Source: Maribacter aquivivus (lineage in GTDB: Bacteria; Bacteroidota; Bacteroidia; Flavobacteriales; Flavobacteriaceae). From it: a DNA stretch of 64,000 nucleotides. Where the stretch lies: assembly GCF_900142175.1 (NCBI RefSeq), contig NZ_FQZX01000002.1, positions 164,987 through 228,986 of the forward strand, given 5' to 3'. Position numbers and translations under genes: made by a program. Shown piece after piece: positions 35,151 to 43,939 of the stretch; position 1 is the first letter of the stretch; each line of letters starts with the position of its first letter. The notes beneath the pieces are model-generated. The model worked only from the letters and a program-made list of their open reading frames with translations. It was not told the DNA's origin and ran no database searches.

Positions 35151-36257
35151 TTAATCATTTTTCGTGAAATAGCCTTCGTTAGATACGGCTGCATCACTAA
35201 CCGATATACTCGCAGTTTTAAACCAAACTTCTGCATAGTTGCCATCTTCATATTGTTTTTGAATATCGCCGCCATGGGTTTCCGCACCAGAGCACCAATT
35301 CATATTTACGTCAGGAGATTTACCATTAGTTTGGTTGTAAGTACCAAGTTTAAAAAATAGACCTTCACCAGTATATGCCTCTTTGCGCTCAACACCATCT
35401 TGACCAATTGGAAAGAATAATTTCTTCGTTTGCTCAGGAATATCAGCTTTTGTAGTGTATTCTGATTCTAACAGATTCTTAGTAAATGTTTTAGTTTCAT
35501 GTCCGTCACTCATAAACTTCAAGCTCATGATTCCGTCTTTTACAACAACTTCATAGCTAAATTCTTCACCTAAAGCAATACCATCTTCAGGCTCTGCTGG
35601 GTAGGTGTCAGCTGTTTCACCAACCACAGAAAAGTCATTTCCCCAAACAGCATTAGAATAGTCCCATCTACCAGCATTATCATCACCAGCGGTATTAATT
35701 TCATAATGCCAAAAAACAGAACCTTTAGTGTGACCCGGAAATTTTTTGTAAAATATTTTAAGTGGCTCGTTCTCAAAGGCATCTGCACTATGAATTTGAC
35801 CAACTACAACAGCATGTGTTGCAGCTACTCTTGCATCACCAGTAGAAGAAACATTCATAACTTTTAATGTAGCGGTTAATTTATCATCTGCCGTTTCTGG
35901 ATAAAACTTTTTAATCTGCGCTAGTTCTGTTCTGGTATTATTAGAAGTGCCATGAGTATCGCCACCATTGGGAGCTTTAAAAACTACCCAATCATCTTTG
36001 CCGTCATTTGTAGTATAGAAGAAATCTTTGTTTTCGAAATTATTGGCAATCCCTGCATTAGATCCATCCCCCAGAATTAATTTCCAATCATCGAAAAAAG
36101 GAATGACATCGCTGGCATAAACTGTTTTATCCATTTGTTCTTCGCTAGAACCGTTCTCAGTTGCTGAATCTACTTTTTTATTAGTGTCCTTACAGCTATT
36201 AAATGATAGACCTAACACTAAAAGAGAAGCTACTAATGTGATTGTATTTTTATTCAT
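35151..36257 (-). CDS. Polysaccharide lyase family 7 alginate lyase, lipoprotein
   Basis: The protein has 368 residues with a lipobox (SFNSC, Cys22). All three PL7 signatures are visible: RTEL (109-112), QIH (154-156, with the catalytic His) and FFKLGTYNQ near residue 300. PL7 enzymes cut alginate by beta-elimination at the cell surface or outside the cell. No SusC/SusD pair, transporter or uronate-pathway gene lies nearby, so it is an isolated lyase. Its presence is the main hint of an alga-associated lifestyle. Confidence 0.93.
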   Translation of the reverse strand: MNKNTITLVASLLVLGLSFNSCKDTNKKVDSATENGSSEEQMDKTVYASDVIPFFDDWKLILGDGSNAGIANNFENKDFFYTTNDGKDDWVVFKAPNGGDTHGTSNNTRTELAQIKKFYPETADDKLTATLKVMNVSSTGDARVAATHAVVVGQIHSADAFENEPLKIFYKKFPGHTKGSVFWHYEINTAGDDNAGRWDYSNAVWGNDFSVVGETADTYPAEPEDGIALGEEFSYEVVVKDGIMSLKFMSDGHETKTFTKNLLESEYTTKADIPEQTKKLFFPIGQDGVERKEAYTGEGLFFKLGTYNQTNGKSPDVNMNWCSGAETHGGDIQKQYEDGNYAEVWFKTASISVSDAAVSNEGYFTKND

Positions 36258-36391
36258 TTTTCTTATTATATAAGGGTATAAGTTATGAATAGTTTAAATA
36301 AATTAGCGAATATTAAATATTTATAATATAATTTATTAAAGTTGATATATTATTAGAATTCACTCCATGTAAACAACTGTGAAGAAATAGA

Positions 36392-37438
36392 TTACTTCAA
36401 TTGACTAATGAAATTTTTAATAGCTCTACCCACAAAATCTTTTTCTGAAACTATAAATCTAACATTAGTATTATTTTTTCTAAGAACAATTGTAAATAAA
36501 TCCTTTTCATAATTAGACCCTCCAGAACTAAACGAGGGGCTAACATTGTCATTACCCATATTTTTTCTATAAGTTTCTGTTCCTGTAAATTTAGATTTAG
36601 ATGAACTCATAAAAGAAGCACTGCCTTTTGTCATTTGGAGTTTGTAATCATATTTCTCATCTCCACCAGCAGCTTTATAACTATCGTAGTTCTTAAAATA
36701 TGTATACTCAAAAGGATATTTTTTAATAGCGGATTTTAGATATAAATTCAAAATTTTAGGAGCATGGTATTCCTCTTTGATTGCACCTACAACGGCAAGT
36801 TTACTAGTTTCTAAATCGTCTGGTATTCTATGATTCTCTTCTTTAAATGAGATTCCGTCAATAATTGTATTTATATTATTTAATTCAAGAAGATAGCTTG
36901 ACTCTTCTTGAGTTAAACTTAGTTTATTCACCAGTTCAGTATCATAAGTTTTGGAATCTATACCTTCATAATTAGACTTTAATTTTACTACTTCTTTCTC
37001 TAATTTTTTTATAATCGTACCTCTATAATCCGATGAAGAATTAATGAATCCTGGTTTTAAATTTAAAATCTCTTTTTTAGGATTTAAAATGTCTGGGTTT
37101 TTATTTGAATCATTTTCAAAATAGAATAAGTCGTAATCCGGTCCTTTGAAATGATGATATGTTAACAGAAAAATATATTTTACATCTTTATTTCGGATAT
37201 CAAATTCAATTTCCTTTAAGGATATTTGACTATTAGTATGTAAATAGTTTCCAACCAGATTAAATCCTTTCTCAATTATATTTTCTTTAAACCGTTCTAA
37301 GGTTTCCTCGCTATTATCAATAGAGGCTTGAGGATGAAAAATGAAAACGGTATTACTGTCTAAAGCATCTTCGGGTAACTTTTGGGCTTGAATATTAAAG
37401 GCAATTAAAAATAAACAGGACAATAGTATTTTACTCAT
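36392..37438 (-). CDS. Secreted protein of unknown function
   Basis: The protein has 348 residues with a Sec signal peptide ending near NIQAQ (residue 19). A first alpha/beta region (about 28-110, FIFHPQASIDNSEETLERF) is followed by helices and a basic, Ser-rich C-terminal third. No lipobox, membrane helix or catalytic motif is recognised. It is single by spacing and probably periplasmic. Confidence 0.6.
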   Translation of the reverse strand: MSKILLSCLFLIAFNIQAQKLPEDALDSNTVFIFHPQASIDNSEETLERFKENIIEKGFNLVGNYLHTNSQISLKEIEFDIRNKDVKYIFLLTYHHFKGPDYDLFYFENDSNKNPDILNPKKEILNLKPGFINSSSDYRGTIIKKLEKEVVKLKSNYEGIDSKTYDTELVNKLSLTQEESSYLLELNNINTIIDGISFKEENHRIPDDLETSKLAVVGAIKEEYHAPKILNLYLKSAIKKYPFEYTYFKNYDSYKAAGGDEKYDYKLQMTKGSASFMSSSKSKFTGTETYRKNMGNDNVSPSFSSGGSNYEKDLFTIVLRKNNTNVRFIVSEKDFVGRAIKNFISQLK

Positions 37439-37599
37439 TATTATAGTATTAGGTTTAATGTAAGCTCACATTAAACGATATATAAAATAAGTTATTGTAA
37501 AATGAAATTGACTTAAATGGAACACAACTAATTAATTTACTTTTTTTGGAAGTCGTACATTATGCGCGTTGAAGTCGTTTTTGGTTTAGTTTAATTCTA

Positions 37600-38550
37600 T
37601 TATATTTCCCAAACCATAGCTACTTTTCCTCTTGTGCGCATTTGCTCAATAAAAGTGATAGCTTCAGGAATTTTAGTATACGGATATGTGTTTTCTAAAT
37701 GAATTTTAATTTTACCTTCTTGTACTAAGGATGCCAAGATATTTAGGTCGTCTGAATTGGCTTGTGCGGTAAATTGAGTCAACGGAAATTTGCTAATTGC
37801 ATTGCTCATTAAAACAGAAAACATATGTTTCATAGTAGTAAAACCGACCATTACACCTCTTTTACCCATTCTTTTGTAATCTGAATGCGTGAGGTTACCG
37901 TGGGTGTCAATTACCAGGTCGTAATTATCTTTGTACTGATGGATATTGGTTTTATCGTATGCAATGATTTTATCTGCTCCCAGCGATCTTACAAAGTCTG
38001 TATTTCTTAAAGAACAAACTGCTGTAACTTTTGCTCCATATGCTTTTGCCAATTGCACTGCAAAATGACCTACACCACCAGAAGCTCCATTGATTAAAAC
38101 CGATTCCCCAGCCTTTATTTTTCCATGTGTAATTAGTGCTTGGTACGCTGTTAGTCCGGCAACGGGAATACTAGCCATAATAGGGAAATCTATATGTTCA
38201 GGTATTTTGGCACATACCTCTGTTGGTACACAAGCATATTCCGCAAAAGCACCACCGCCCAACATTTCTCCAAACACGTGATCCCCAACTTTAAAGTCTT
38301 TTACACCGTTACCTATCTCCTTGATTATACCTGCAAAATCTGACCCCAATATAGGTTCCTTAGGTTTGAACAATCCGAAAGATAAGCGAGCAAAAAAAGG
38401 TTTCCCACGAAGAATATGCCAATCAGCAGGATTAGCGGAGTTCGCCATAACCTTCACCAAAATACTATGATCTTTTACAGTAGGCATCTCAACTTCTTCT
38501 AGTTGAAGTACTTCTGGTCCTCCATAGGTTCTTTTAGTAAAAGCTTTCAT
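37600..38550 (-). CDS. Zinc-free medium-chain quinone-reductase-like oxidoreductase
   Basis: The protein has 316 residues. The GroES-like N-terminal domain is followed by the nucleotide-binding motif LINGASGGVGHFAVQLAKAYG. Zinc-ligand cysteines of classic alcohol dehydrogenases are absent, so it belongs with NADPH:quinone/enone reductases. It is the last gene of the seven-gene minus-strand unit that starts at 42709, 21 bp after the nitrilase gene. Confidence 0.88.
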   Translation of the reverse strand: MKAFTKRTYGGPEVLQLEEVEMPTVKDHSILVKVMANSANPADWHILRGKPFFARLSFGLFKPKEPILGSDFAGIIKEIGNGVKDFKVGDHVFGEMLGGGAFAEYACVPTEVCAKIPEHIDFPIMASIPVAGLTAYQALITHGKIKAGESVLINGASGGVGHFAVQLAKAYGAKVTAVCSLRNTDFVRSLGADKIIAYDKTNIHQYKDNYDLVIDTHGNLTHSDYKRMGKRGVMVGFTTMKHMFSVLMSNAISKFPLTQFTAQANSDDLNILASLVQEGKIKIHLENTYPYTKIPEAITFIEQMRTRGKVAMVWEI

Positions 38551-38571
38551 TTTATGTAGTTATCAATGTGA

Positions 38572-39504
38572 TTATAAAGTTTTCTTTTCAATCTGCATAT
38601 CCGGCTGATTGTTGGCTTTAAACTCAAAAATATCGTTACGAGAATAATGACCATTGACATCAAAATCTAACTTTGCATGTACTATTTCATCTAAATCTAT
38701 TTCTGCTATCAATGCACCAGCTTCATCAAATAATGGTCCTGCAATAACTTTACCCAATGGAGAAACAATAATACTGCCGCCACGACAAAGATTTTCCGGT
38801 TCATTTTCTACTAAATGCTGATATTTCTCTGGATACATAGATTTGGTATAATACTGATTACAACCTAAAACAAAACATCTGCCTTCTAAAGCAATATGTT
38901 TCATGGTAGATGTCCATTCTTCTCTTGAGTCCGCAGTAGGTGCAATATAGATTTCCACACCTTTTTGATACATTGACATTCTAGCCAAAGGCATATAATT
39001 TTCCCAGCAAATGAGTCCGCCTAGTTTACCAATTTCAGTATCGAAACTAACTAGGGACTTACCATCGTCTTCGCTCCAGATTATGCGTTCGCTTCCTGTA
39101 GGTTTTATTTTTCGGTGAACACCCAAAAAGCCGTCAGAAGGGGAGATGTAAAGCATTGAACAAAATAAACTACCATTATTAGATTGCTTTTCTGTGATAC
39201 CAATAACTAAATATACTTTCTCCGTCTTAGCAAGTTTTACTAATCTTTGGAGTTCTTCACCTTCTAAATCAATACTATTTTTATGATATTCGGTATAGAT
39301 TTTTCTACCTTCTTCTGTTCTGCTACCAACCACAGCACCAAAAGAGAACCCTCTTGGATACCCAGGAATAAAGGATTCCGGGAATACAATTAATTTACAA
39401 CCTTGCCTTGCGTGGGTTTTTACTAGGATTTCTATTTTTTGAATAGTTTTTTCTTTGTCAAAAAAAACCGGACTATCTTGAATTAGGCAGACTTTTACTT
39501 TCAT
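38572..39504 (-). CDS. Nitrilase (carbon-nitrogen hydrolase, branch 1 type)
   Basis: The protein has 310 residues. The catalytic triad is Glu in VFPESFIPGYP, Lys in HRKIKPTGSER and Cys in GGLICWENYMPLARM. The surrounding residues match true aliphatic/aryl nitrilases better than amidases. The enzyme converts a nitrile to an acid and ammonia in the cytoplasm. It sits between a siderophore-interacting flavoprotein gene and a quinone-reductase gene, so it may act on a small electrophile or nitrile handled by the same pathway; the substrate is unknown. Confidence 0.92.
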   Translation of the reverse strand: MKVKVCLIQDSPVFFDKEKTIQKIEILVKTHARQGCKLIVFPESFIPGYPRGFSFGAVVGSRTEEGRKIYTEYHKNSIDLEGEELQRLVKLAKTEKVYLVIGITEKQSNNGSLFCSMLYISPSDGFLGVHRKIKPTGSERIIWSEDDGKSLVSFDTEIGKLGGLICWENYMPLARMSMYQKGVEIYIAPTADSREEWTSTMKHIALEGRCFVLGCNQYYTKSMYPEKYQHLVENEPENLCRGGSIIVSPLGKVIAGPLFDEAGALIAEIDLDEIVHAKLDFDVNGHYSRNDIFEFKANNQPDMQIEKKTL

Positions 39505-39536
39505 GTATACGGCAAATATTCACCGTAAGTTAACAA

Positions 39537-40262
39537 TTATTCCAACCCCTTTTTATCGGGATTCCAGAATGGTTTTGTTTTAATTTGTTTTGCACTCCAA
39601 TTCAACTCTTTTCTGAAATAATTGGTTAATGTAACACAAACCCTACTATCACCGGCAATGTATACGATTGTCTCGCCTTTCATTTCGGGAATTATACTAT
39701 TCAATTTTTGGATGATCTCTACGGATGGATTTTCACTCATCACATTAAAATCAAACGGATTAGCACCATTTACATCTGGAAAAAAATCATCCATATTCTC
39801 ACTGTAGATAATGCTCTCTATTTGTTTATTATCCGATAGATTTCGATTAATAATATATAGATGTGAAAGTGCCGATAGATCGCCGATCATTAAATAACTA
39901 TCTGCGGAGTCATCAACAAGAAATTTCCCTTTTTTCCACTTAAAATATACCGTGTCATTGGGTTTGCAAGTTTCTACCCATTTAGCCCCTATACCGTTAC
40001 TATGAGTTGCAATGGCAATATCTATGGTACTATTTTCTTTATTAATATCCCAAACGCTATAACTTCTTACTTTGTCTTTTAAAGAAATCTCATCTTGATC
40101 GATTCCTACGCCTAACCTTAAAAAATGCCCAGGCACAAAATCATAATCAGCAATGCCATCACTCTGAATGCGTATTTTATAGACTGAATCTGATATTTTT
40201 GTTTTTGTAAGGATAATTCCTTTTTCAAGAACCTTTTTAATAATGGTTTCCATCAACCCCAT
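39537..40262 (-). CDS. Siderophore-interacting protein-like flavin reductase
   Basis: The protein has 241 residues; the start may instead be the ATG three codons later. The N-terminal FAD-binding barrel shows DFVPGHFLRLGVG and VRSYSVWD (RxYSxR-like), and the C-terminal NAD(P)-binding half shows YLMIGDLSALSHLYII and VYIAGDSR. Relatives (ViuB/YqjH) reduce ferric siderophores or ferric iron. It lies in the seven-gene unit with a ferric-reductase-like membrane protein. A hairpin at 40289-40318 lies just upstream. Confidence 0.85.
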   Translation of the reverse strand: MGLMETIIKKVLEKGIILTKTKISDSVYKIRIQSDGIADYDFVPGHFLRLGVGIDQDEISLKDKVRSYSVWDINKENSTIDIAIATHSNGIGAKWVETCKPNDTVYFKWKKGKFLVDDSADSYLMIGDLSALSHLYIINRNLSDNKQIESIIYSENMDDFFPDVNGANPFDFNVMSENPSVEIIQKLNSIIPEMKGETIVYIAGDSRVCVTLTNYFRKELNWSAKQIKTKPFWNPDKKGLE

Positions 40263-40288
40263 ATTGTTTCGTTTTTAATTAATGAACA

Positions 40289-40318
40289 AAGCACCTAGAA
40301 ATTATATTCTCGGTGCTT
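40289..40318 (-). terminator. Intercistronic hairpin
   Basis: AAGCACC (40289-40295) and GGTGCTT (40312-40318) form a 7-bp stem extended inward by AGAA/TTCT after one mismatch. It lies in the 112-bp gap between the NmrA-type gene and the siderophore-interacting protein gene. There is no long U-run on the minus strand, so partial termination or mRNA processing is more likely than full termination. Confidence 0.5.
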
Positions 40319-40374
40319 CGTCTATAATTTTGTCAATTGCTCTCAAAATTAAATGATCTAATTCTTGAAAATGG

Positions 40375-41232
40375 TTAAGCTTCACTGTTGTTCTTAAACT
40401 CAGAAATCATCTCAAAAAGAGATTTAGGAGCCCTGCCCGTAGCTTTTTCATAGTCGGACGGCACATCGTTAGCTCCAGCTTTTATCCCTTCATATATACC
40501 CGCAATAACGGTACCCATGAAATCTCCTAAAGCAGCTTTTCTATCGGCAGCATAATTGTCAACCGTTACCGAATTGTAGATAAGATTAGTGCCATATACC
40601 TTATTGATATTTTCTGCCAACTCGCTTTGCGTTACAGGTTCACCAACCAAGTTGTATACTTGACCATTGTGCTTATCTTCAATTAATAATTTTGCGTAGG
40701 CGTATCCCAACTCTTCTCTGCTAGTGTAGGTACATTTTCCTTGTCCGGCACAGTTCTCTATTCTGCCTTCTTTAATATAAGTATCCAAATACTCCAAATC
40801 TGGCTCAATATAGATTCCGTTTCTACCAATAACCCATTGCAGTCCAGATGCTTGGACGTCTTTTTCTGTTTGTCTGTTGCTTTGTACTATAGGGCTAAAA
40901 GCGTTTTTATCTTCATCACCAACAATGCTCGTATATACTAATTTTTTAACGCCATTTTGTTTTGCAGCTTCTATGACATTTCTATGTTGTTGGATTCTTT
41001 TTTGAGGTTCGTCCATTCCGGAAACCAAAAGAACGGCGTCTACGCCTTGTAAAGCTGAATTAAAATCTTCACGACTATTATAATCTCCTTTTCTAATTTC
41101 TACCCCTAAATAGGTTGCCTTTTCTACAGTTCTGGCAATCCCTATTACATTCTCTTTTCCTATTAAGTTAATTAAGTGTTTTACAATAGATGCACCTAAT
41201 TTTCCACTGGCTGATGTTACTGCTATTTTCAT
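40375..41232 (-). CDS. NmrA-like NAD(P)H:quinone oxidoreductase (QorB/YtfG type)
   Basis: The protein has 285 residues. An atypical short-chain fold starts MKIAVTSASGKLGASIVKHL and shows KLVYTSIVGDE at the position after strand beta5. Such proteins reduce quinones with NADPH or act as redox sensors. It is 17 bp downstream of the ferric-reductase-like membrane protein gene. Confidence 0.87.
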   Translation of the reverse strand: MKIAVTSASGKLGASIVKHLINLIGKENVIGIARTVEKATYLGVEIRKGDYNSREDFNSALQGVDAVLLVSGMDEPQKRIQQHRNVIEAAKQNGVKKLVYTSIVGDEDKNAFSPIVQSNRQTEKDVQASGLQWVIGRNGIYIEPDLEYLDTYIKEGRIENCAGQGKCTYTSREELGYAYAKLLIEDKHNGQVYNLVGEPVTQSELAENINKVYGTNLIYNSVTVDNYAADRKAALGDFMGTVIAGIYEGIKAGANDVPSDYEKATGRAPKSLFEMISEFKNNSEA

Positions 41233-41249
41233 TTGATTTTATATTTATC

Positions 41250-41876
41250 TTAAGCTACAGTAGCTTTGTTTTTTCTTCTATTGATGAATTTATCTTTTAT
41301 AACGGGTATTCTAATGATAAAACCTAACCCCACAATTACGGCATATATGATCCAGGTTTTTTCTAATATGGCAACATGTAAAAGACTAAGTACAATGGCG
41401 GCATATGCCCAACTTTGAAGCTTTTTCCATGTGGCTTTTAGCTTTTTCATCCATTTTCTATTAGAAGTTAATAACAACGGAATTAAAATTAAAACAGCTA
41501 TAAAACCTGCTACGTAATTTACTTGGGTAAACGTTTCTAAAAAGCCTTCTGCCCAAATAAATATTATAAAGTGTAATAAACTCCATACTGCAGTAGCAAT
41601 ACCCATTGCTTGCCTAACAAATAGATTGGTGACACCGAATAGTATGAAAAATGGAGTACAGGTAAGTACAGCAGTCATCCATCGAATAGCAAATTCACCT
41701 GTAATATGGTATAACATTTCTAGTGTAGACAAACCTTCTTTACCTCCGTTATCTACCAATGATAAATGGAAGCCATTAGTCATATCAATTTTAAACATAT
41801 TGCTTAAAATGAATAATGGAAGAATTGCCAAAATAGCAACAATCATCCAACCATAATTTTTCTTTAAAAATGCCAT
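41250..41876 (-). CDS. Ferric-reductase-like haem membrane protein (MsrQ-like)
   Basis: The protein has 208 residues with six membrane helices. The pattern resembles MsrQ/YedZ: GEFAIRWMTAVLTCTPFF, VRQAMGIATAVWSLLHF, LLLTSNRKWMKKLKATWKKLQSWAY and a final LLHV. His residues in helices 3 and 5 could ligate haem b. MsrQ passes electrons to a periplasmic molybdoenzyme, but no msrP lies next to it. Here it precedes an NAD(P)H:quinone reductase-like gene, so transfer of electrons across the membrane, perhaps to iron, is inferred. Confidence 0.78.
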   Translation of the reverse strand: MAFLKKNYGWMIVAILAILPLFILSNMFKIDMTNGFHLSLVDNGGKEGLSTLEMLYHITGEFAIRWMTAVLTCTPFFILFGVTNLFVRQAMGIATAVWSLLHFIIFIWAEGFLETFTQVNYVAGFIAVLILIPLLLTSNRKWMKKLKATWKKLQSWAYAAIVLSLLHVAILEKTWIIYAVIVGLGFIIRIPVIKDKFINRRKNKATVA

Positions 41877-41877
41877 A

Positions 41878-42075
41878 TTATAATGAAGCTTTTAATTCAT
41901 TCAATTCTTTTTCCAAAGCTTCAGATTTTGCTTTGAACTTTTCCATAGCTTTCTTTAATTGACCTATTTTTTTAAAGGCTTCTTCATCTTGTACAGCTGT
42001 ATAAAGCGTTTGACCGTCAACCTCTTTTATTTTCGATTTGCTACCACAAGTTGGGCAATTTGCTACTTGACTCAT
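41878..42075 (-). CDS. Small zinc-knuckle plus coiled-coil protein
   Basis: The protein has 65 residues. One CPTCGS knuckle near the N-terminus could bind metal as a dimer, and residues 35-65 form a Lys/Glu heptad coil. It lies 7 bp after the methyltransferase gene and 1 bp before the ferric-reductase-like gene, so it is a true member of the unit. Function unknown. Confidence 0.7.
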   Translation of the reverse strand: MSQVANCPTCGSKSKIKEVDGQTLYTAVQDEEAFKKIGQLKKAMEKFKAKSEALEKELNELKASL

Positions 42076-42082
42076 AAACTTA

Positions 42083-42709
42083 TTATTTAATTCTTATTAA
42101 TACTACTTTACCATCAAATATACTTTCTAGCGTATACTTATCATTTCTACCAACTTCCTTTAAAAATGCACGAGATTCAGTCATGTTGGCATTATCAACA
42201 TAAATTATGGTATTGGTATGAAAGTTTGACTCTAGCATATTAAATAGGGGTTGATACAAATCTTTCCAACCATCTAAAAACAATAAATCTATTGGCGCTT
42301 TATGGTTTTGCAAAGTTTGCATGGCATCACCAATTCTTACATCGATGATATTGGATACTTCCGCTTTCTTAAAATTCTCCATAGCCTTTTCAGCCTTTGA
42401 AGCAATTAACTCGGTTGTAATAATTCTACCTTTCGTTTCTAAGGCACCTTGCGCTAAAAACAAAGTAGAGATACCAAATGAGGTTCCAAATTCTACAATA
42501 TTCTTAAACTTATTTTTCTTTATTAATTCTACTAAAAACAATCCTTGTTCTTCTGTTATAGAGAGATAGGCATGTTTAAAATCTTCCGGCTGCATTGGTC
42601 TAATTATACTCTTGACCAAACCTTTTATAATTCTAGTTTTATCGTTTTTAGCATCATTATAAAGTTCGATTAAAGTTGCTTTTATGTTTTCTTGATGTAG
42701 GACAATCAT
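42083..42709 (-). CDS. Class I SAM-dependent methyltransferase (O-methyltransferase-like)
   Basis: The protein has 208 residues. The SAM site is IVEFGTSFGISTLFLAQ, followed by GRIITTEL and the DLLFLDGWKDLY motif seen in catechol-type O-methyltransferases. It is the first gene of the seven-gene unit, preceded by an inverted repeat at 42759-42776. The substrate is unknown; a phenolic or catechol compound would fit the quinone and iron theme of the operon. Confidence 0.85.
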   Translation of the reverse strand: MIVLHQENIKATLIELYNDAKNDKTRIIKGLVKSIIRPMQPEDFKHAYLSITEEQGLFLVELIKKNKFKNIVEFGTSFGISTLFLAQGALETKGRIITTELIASKAEKAMENFKKAEVSNIIDVRIGDAMQTLQNHKAPIDLLFLDGWKDLYQPLFNMLESNFHTNTIIYVDNANMTESRAFLKEVGRNDKYTLESIFDGKVVLIRIK

Positions 42710-42758
42710 ATTTTTTTATTAAATCAATTAAATTCTATTTTTAGAACTACATTATTTT

Positions 42759-42776
42759 TTGATATTTAATTATCAA
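42759..42776. promoter_or_regulatory. Inverted repeat upstream of the redox operon
   Basis: TTGATA (42759-42764) and TATCAA (42771-42776) are perfect arms with a 6-bp AT spacer, 49 bp before the methyltransferase start. The site has the form of an operator. No clear -7 element is seen on the minus strand. Confidence 0.4.
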
Positions 42777-42807
42777 TGGAACTGGATAGCTCCCAATCAG
42801 TATAATT

Positions 42808-42843
42808 CAAAAAACTCTCGAAACAATTTTTGATTCAAGAGTC
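42808..42843 (-). terminator. Terminator of the broken tandem-domain lipoprotein gene
   Basis: ACTCTCGAA (42814-42822) and TTCAAGAGT (42834-42842) pair with one G-U wobble and are followed on the minus strand by six T. It lies 40 bp after the original stop at 42883, which supports that position as the ancestral gene end. Confidence 0.7.
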
Positions 42844-42882
42844 TTTTGGTATACATAATTAATCTTTATTACAAAATATTAA

Positions 42883-43902
42883 TTACTCTAGATTGATTGT
42901 GAACGATGCTCCTGGTTGAAACACAAATCCTTCTCCAATTTCTACAACTAAAACGTTATCAGAATCAATTCTAAGATTTACTGCGGCATCACTTGAGGTA
43001 AAGCTTTTTACATTATGATCTACATCAAAAGTTAAATAATAACGATCAAAAGACCCTGCTTCAATAGTTCTAAAAAGAGGACCTTAGTTAGCATCATCTG
43101 CTTGTGCTACTAAGGTATATTCAATACTATTACCGTCAATATCAATATCATACAACCCTAATAAATAAGATGGGAATTCTACACCTTCTACAATGGTAGT
43201 AGAAGCTTCTAATGATCCTGCTGGAGCGCCAAAAAGGTCTTCTATCTTTTCTTCAATACCATCCGTTATTTCTGTTCCCTGAAACGTGTTTCTAACATGA
43301 ACCGTCTCTCCATTTAAAACTTGAGGAGTTATGGGCTCTTTTTCACTAACAGTAATTGAAAAAGAAGCTCCTGGCTGAAATACGAATCCTTCACCAATTT
43401 GAACCACTAAAACATTATCAGAATCAATTCTAAGATTTACAGCAGCATCGCTAGAAGTAAAACTTTTTACGTTGTGAGGTTCGTCAAAAGTTAAATAGTA
43501 TCGGTCAAAAGATCCTGCTTCAATTGTTCTAAAAAAACCACCATATGTGGCATCTCCTGTTTGTGCAGTCATTTGAAAATTAATACTATTTTCATCAATA
43601 TCAACGTCATACAGTCCTAGCAAATAGGATGGAAATTCTACAGCATCTTCAATTGTGGCAGTTGCGGATAATGCCGTTGGATCTGCATCCGGAAAAAATA
43701 CTTCAATTGGAACTTCAGCACCATCAGTAAAAGCTGGTCCGACTCCTCCTTGAAATGTGTTTTTTATAGCAACACCGGTTCCTGTTTCAATTACTGAATT
43801 TGCCGTAATATCAAGATTGTCGTCATCATTACTGCATGATACTAACGAAATAGCTGCTATTATTAAAGCAAAAAACAGCGTATTATATTTATAATTTTTC
43901 AT
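42883..43902 (-). pseudogene. Tandem-domain lipoprotein gene interrupted by one nonsense codon
   Basis: The gene has a lipobox (ISLVSC, Cys23) and encodes two copies of a domain of about 130-140 residues. Copy 1 reads TGDATYGGFFRTIEAGSFDR; copy 2 reads ADDAN, a TAA stop (43084-43086), then GPLFRTIEAGSFDR in the same frame and on to the stop at 42883. The Tyr codon of copy 1 is replaced by TAA, so one base change ends the protein at 272 of 339 residues. Copy 1 and the start of copy 2 could still be made. The domain (NTFQG, EFPSYLLGLYD, GFVFQPGASF) is not one I recognise. Confidence 0.85.
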
Positions 43903-43939
43903 CGTTTATTTTATTATTACTTTATAAAGTAAGTGTTAA

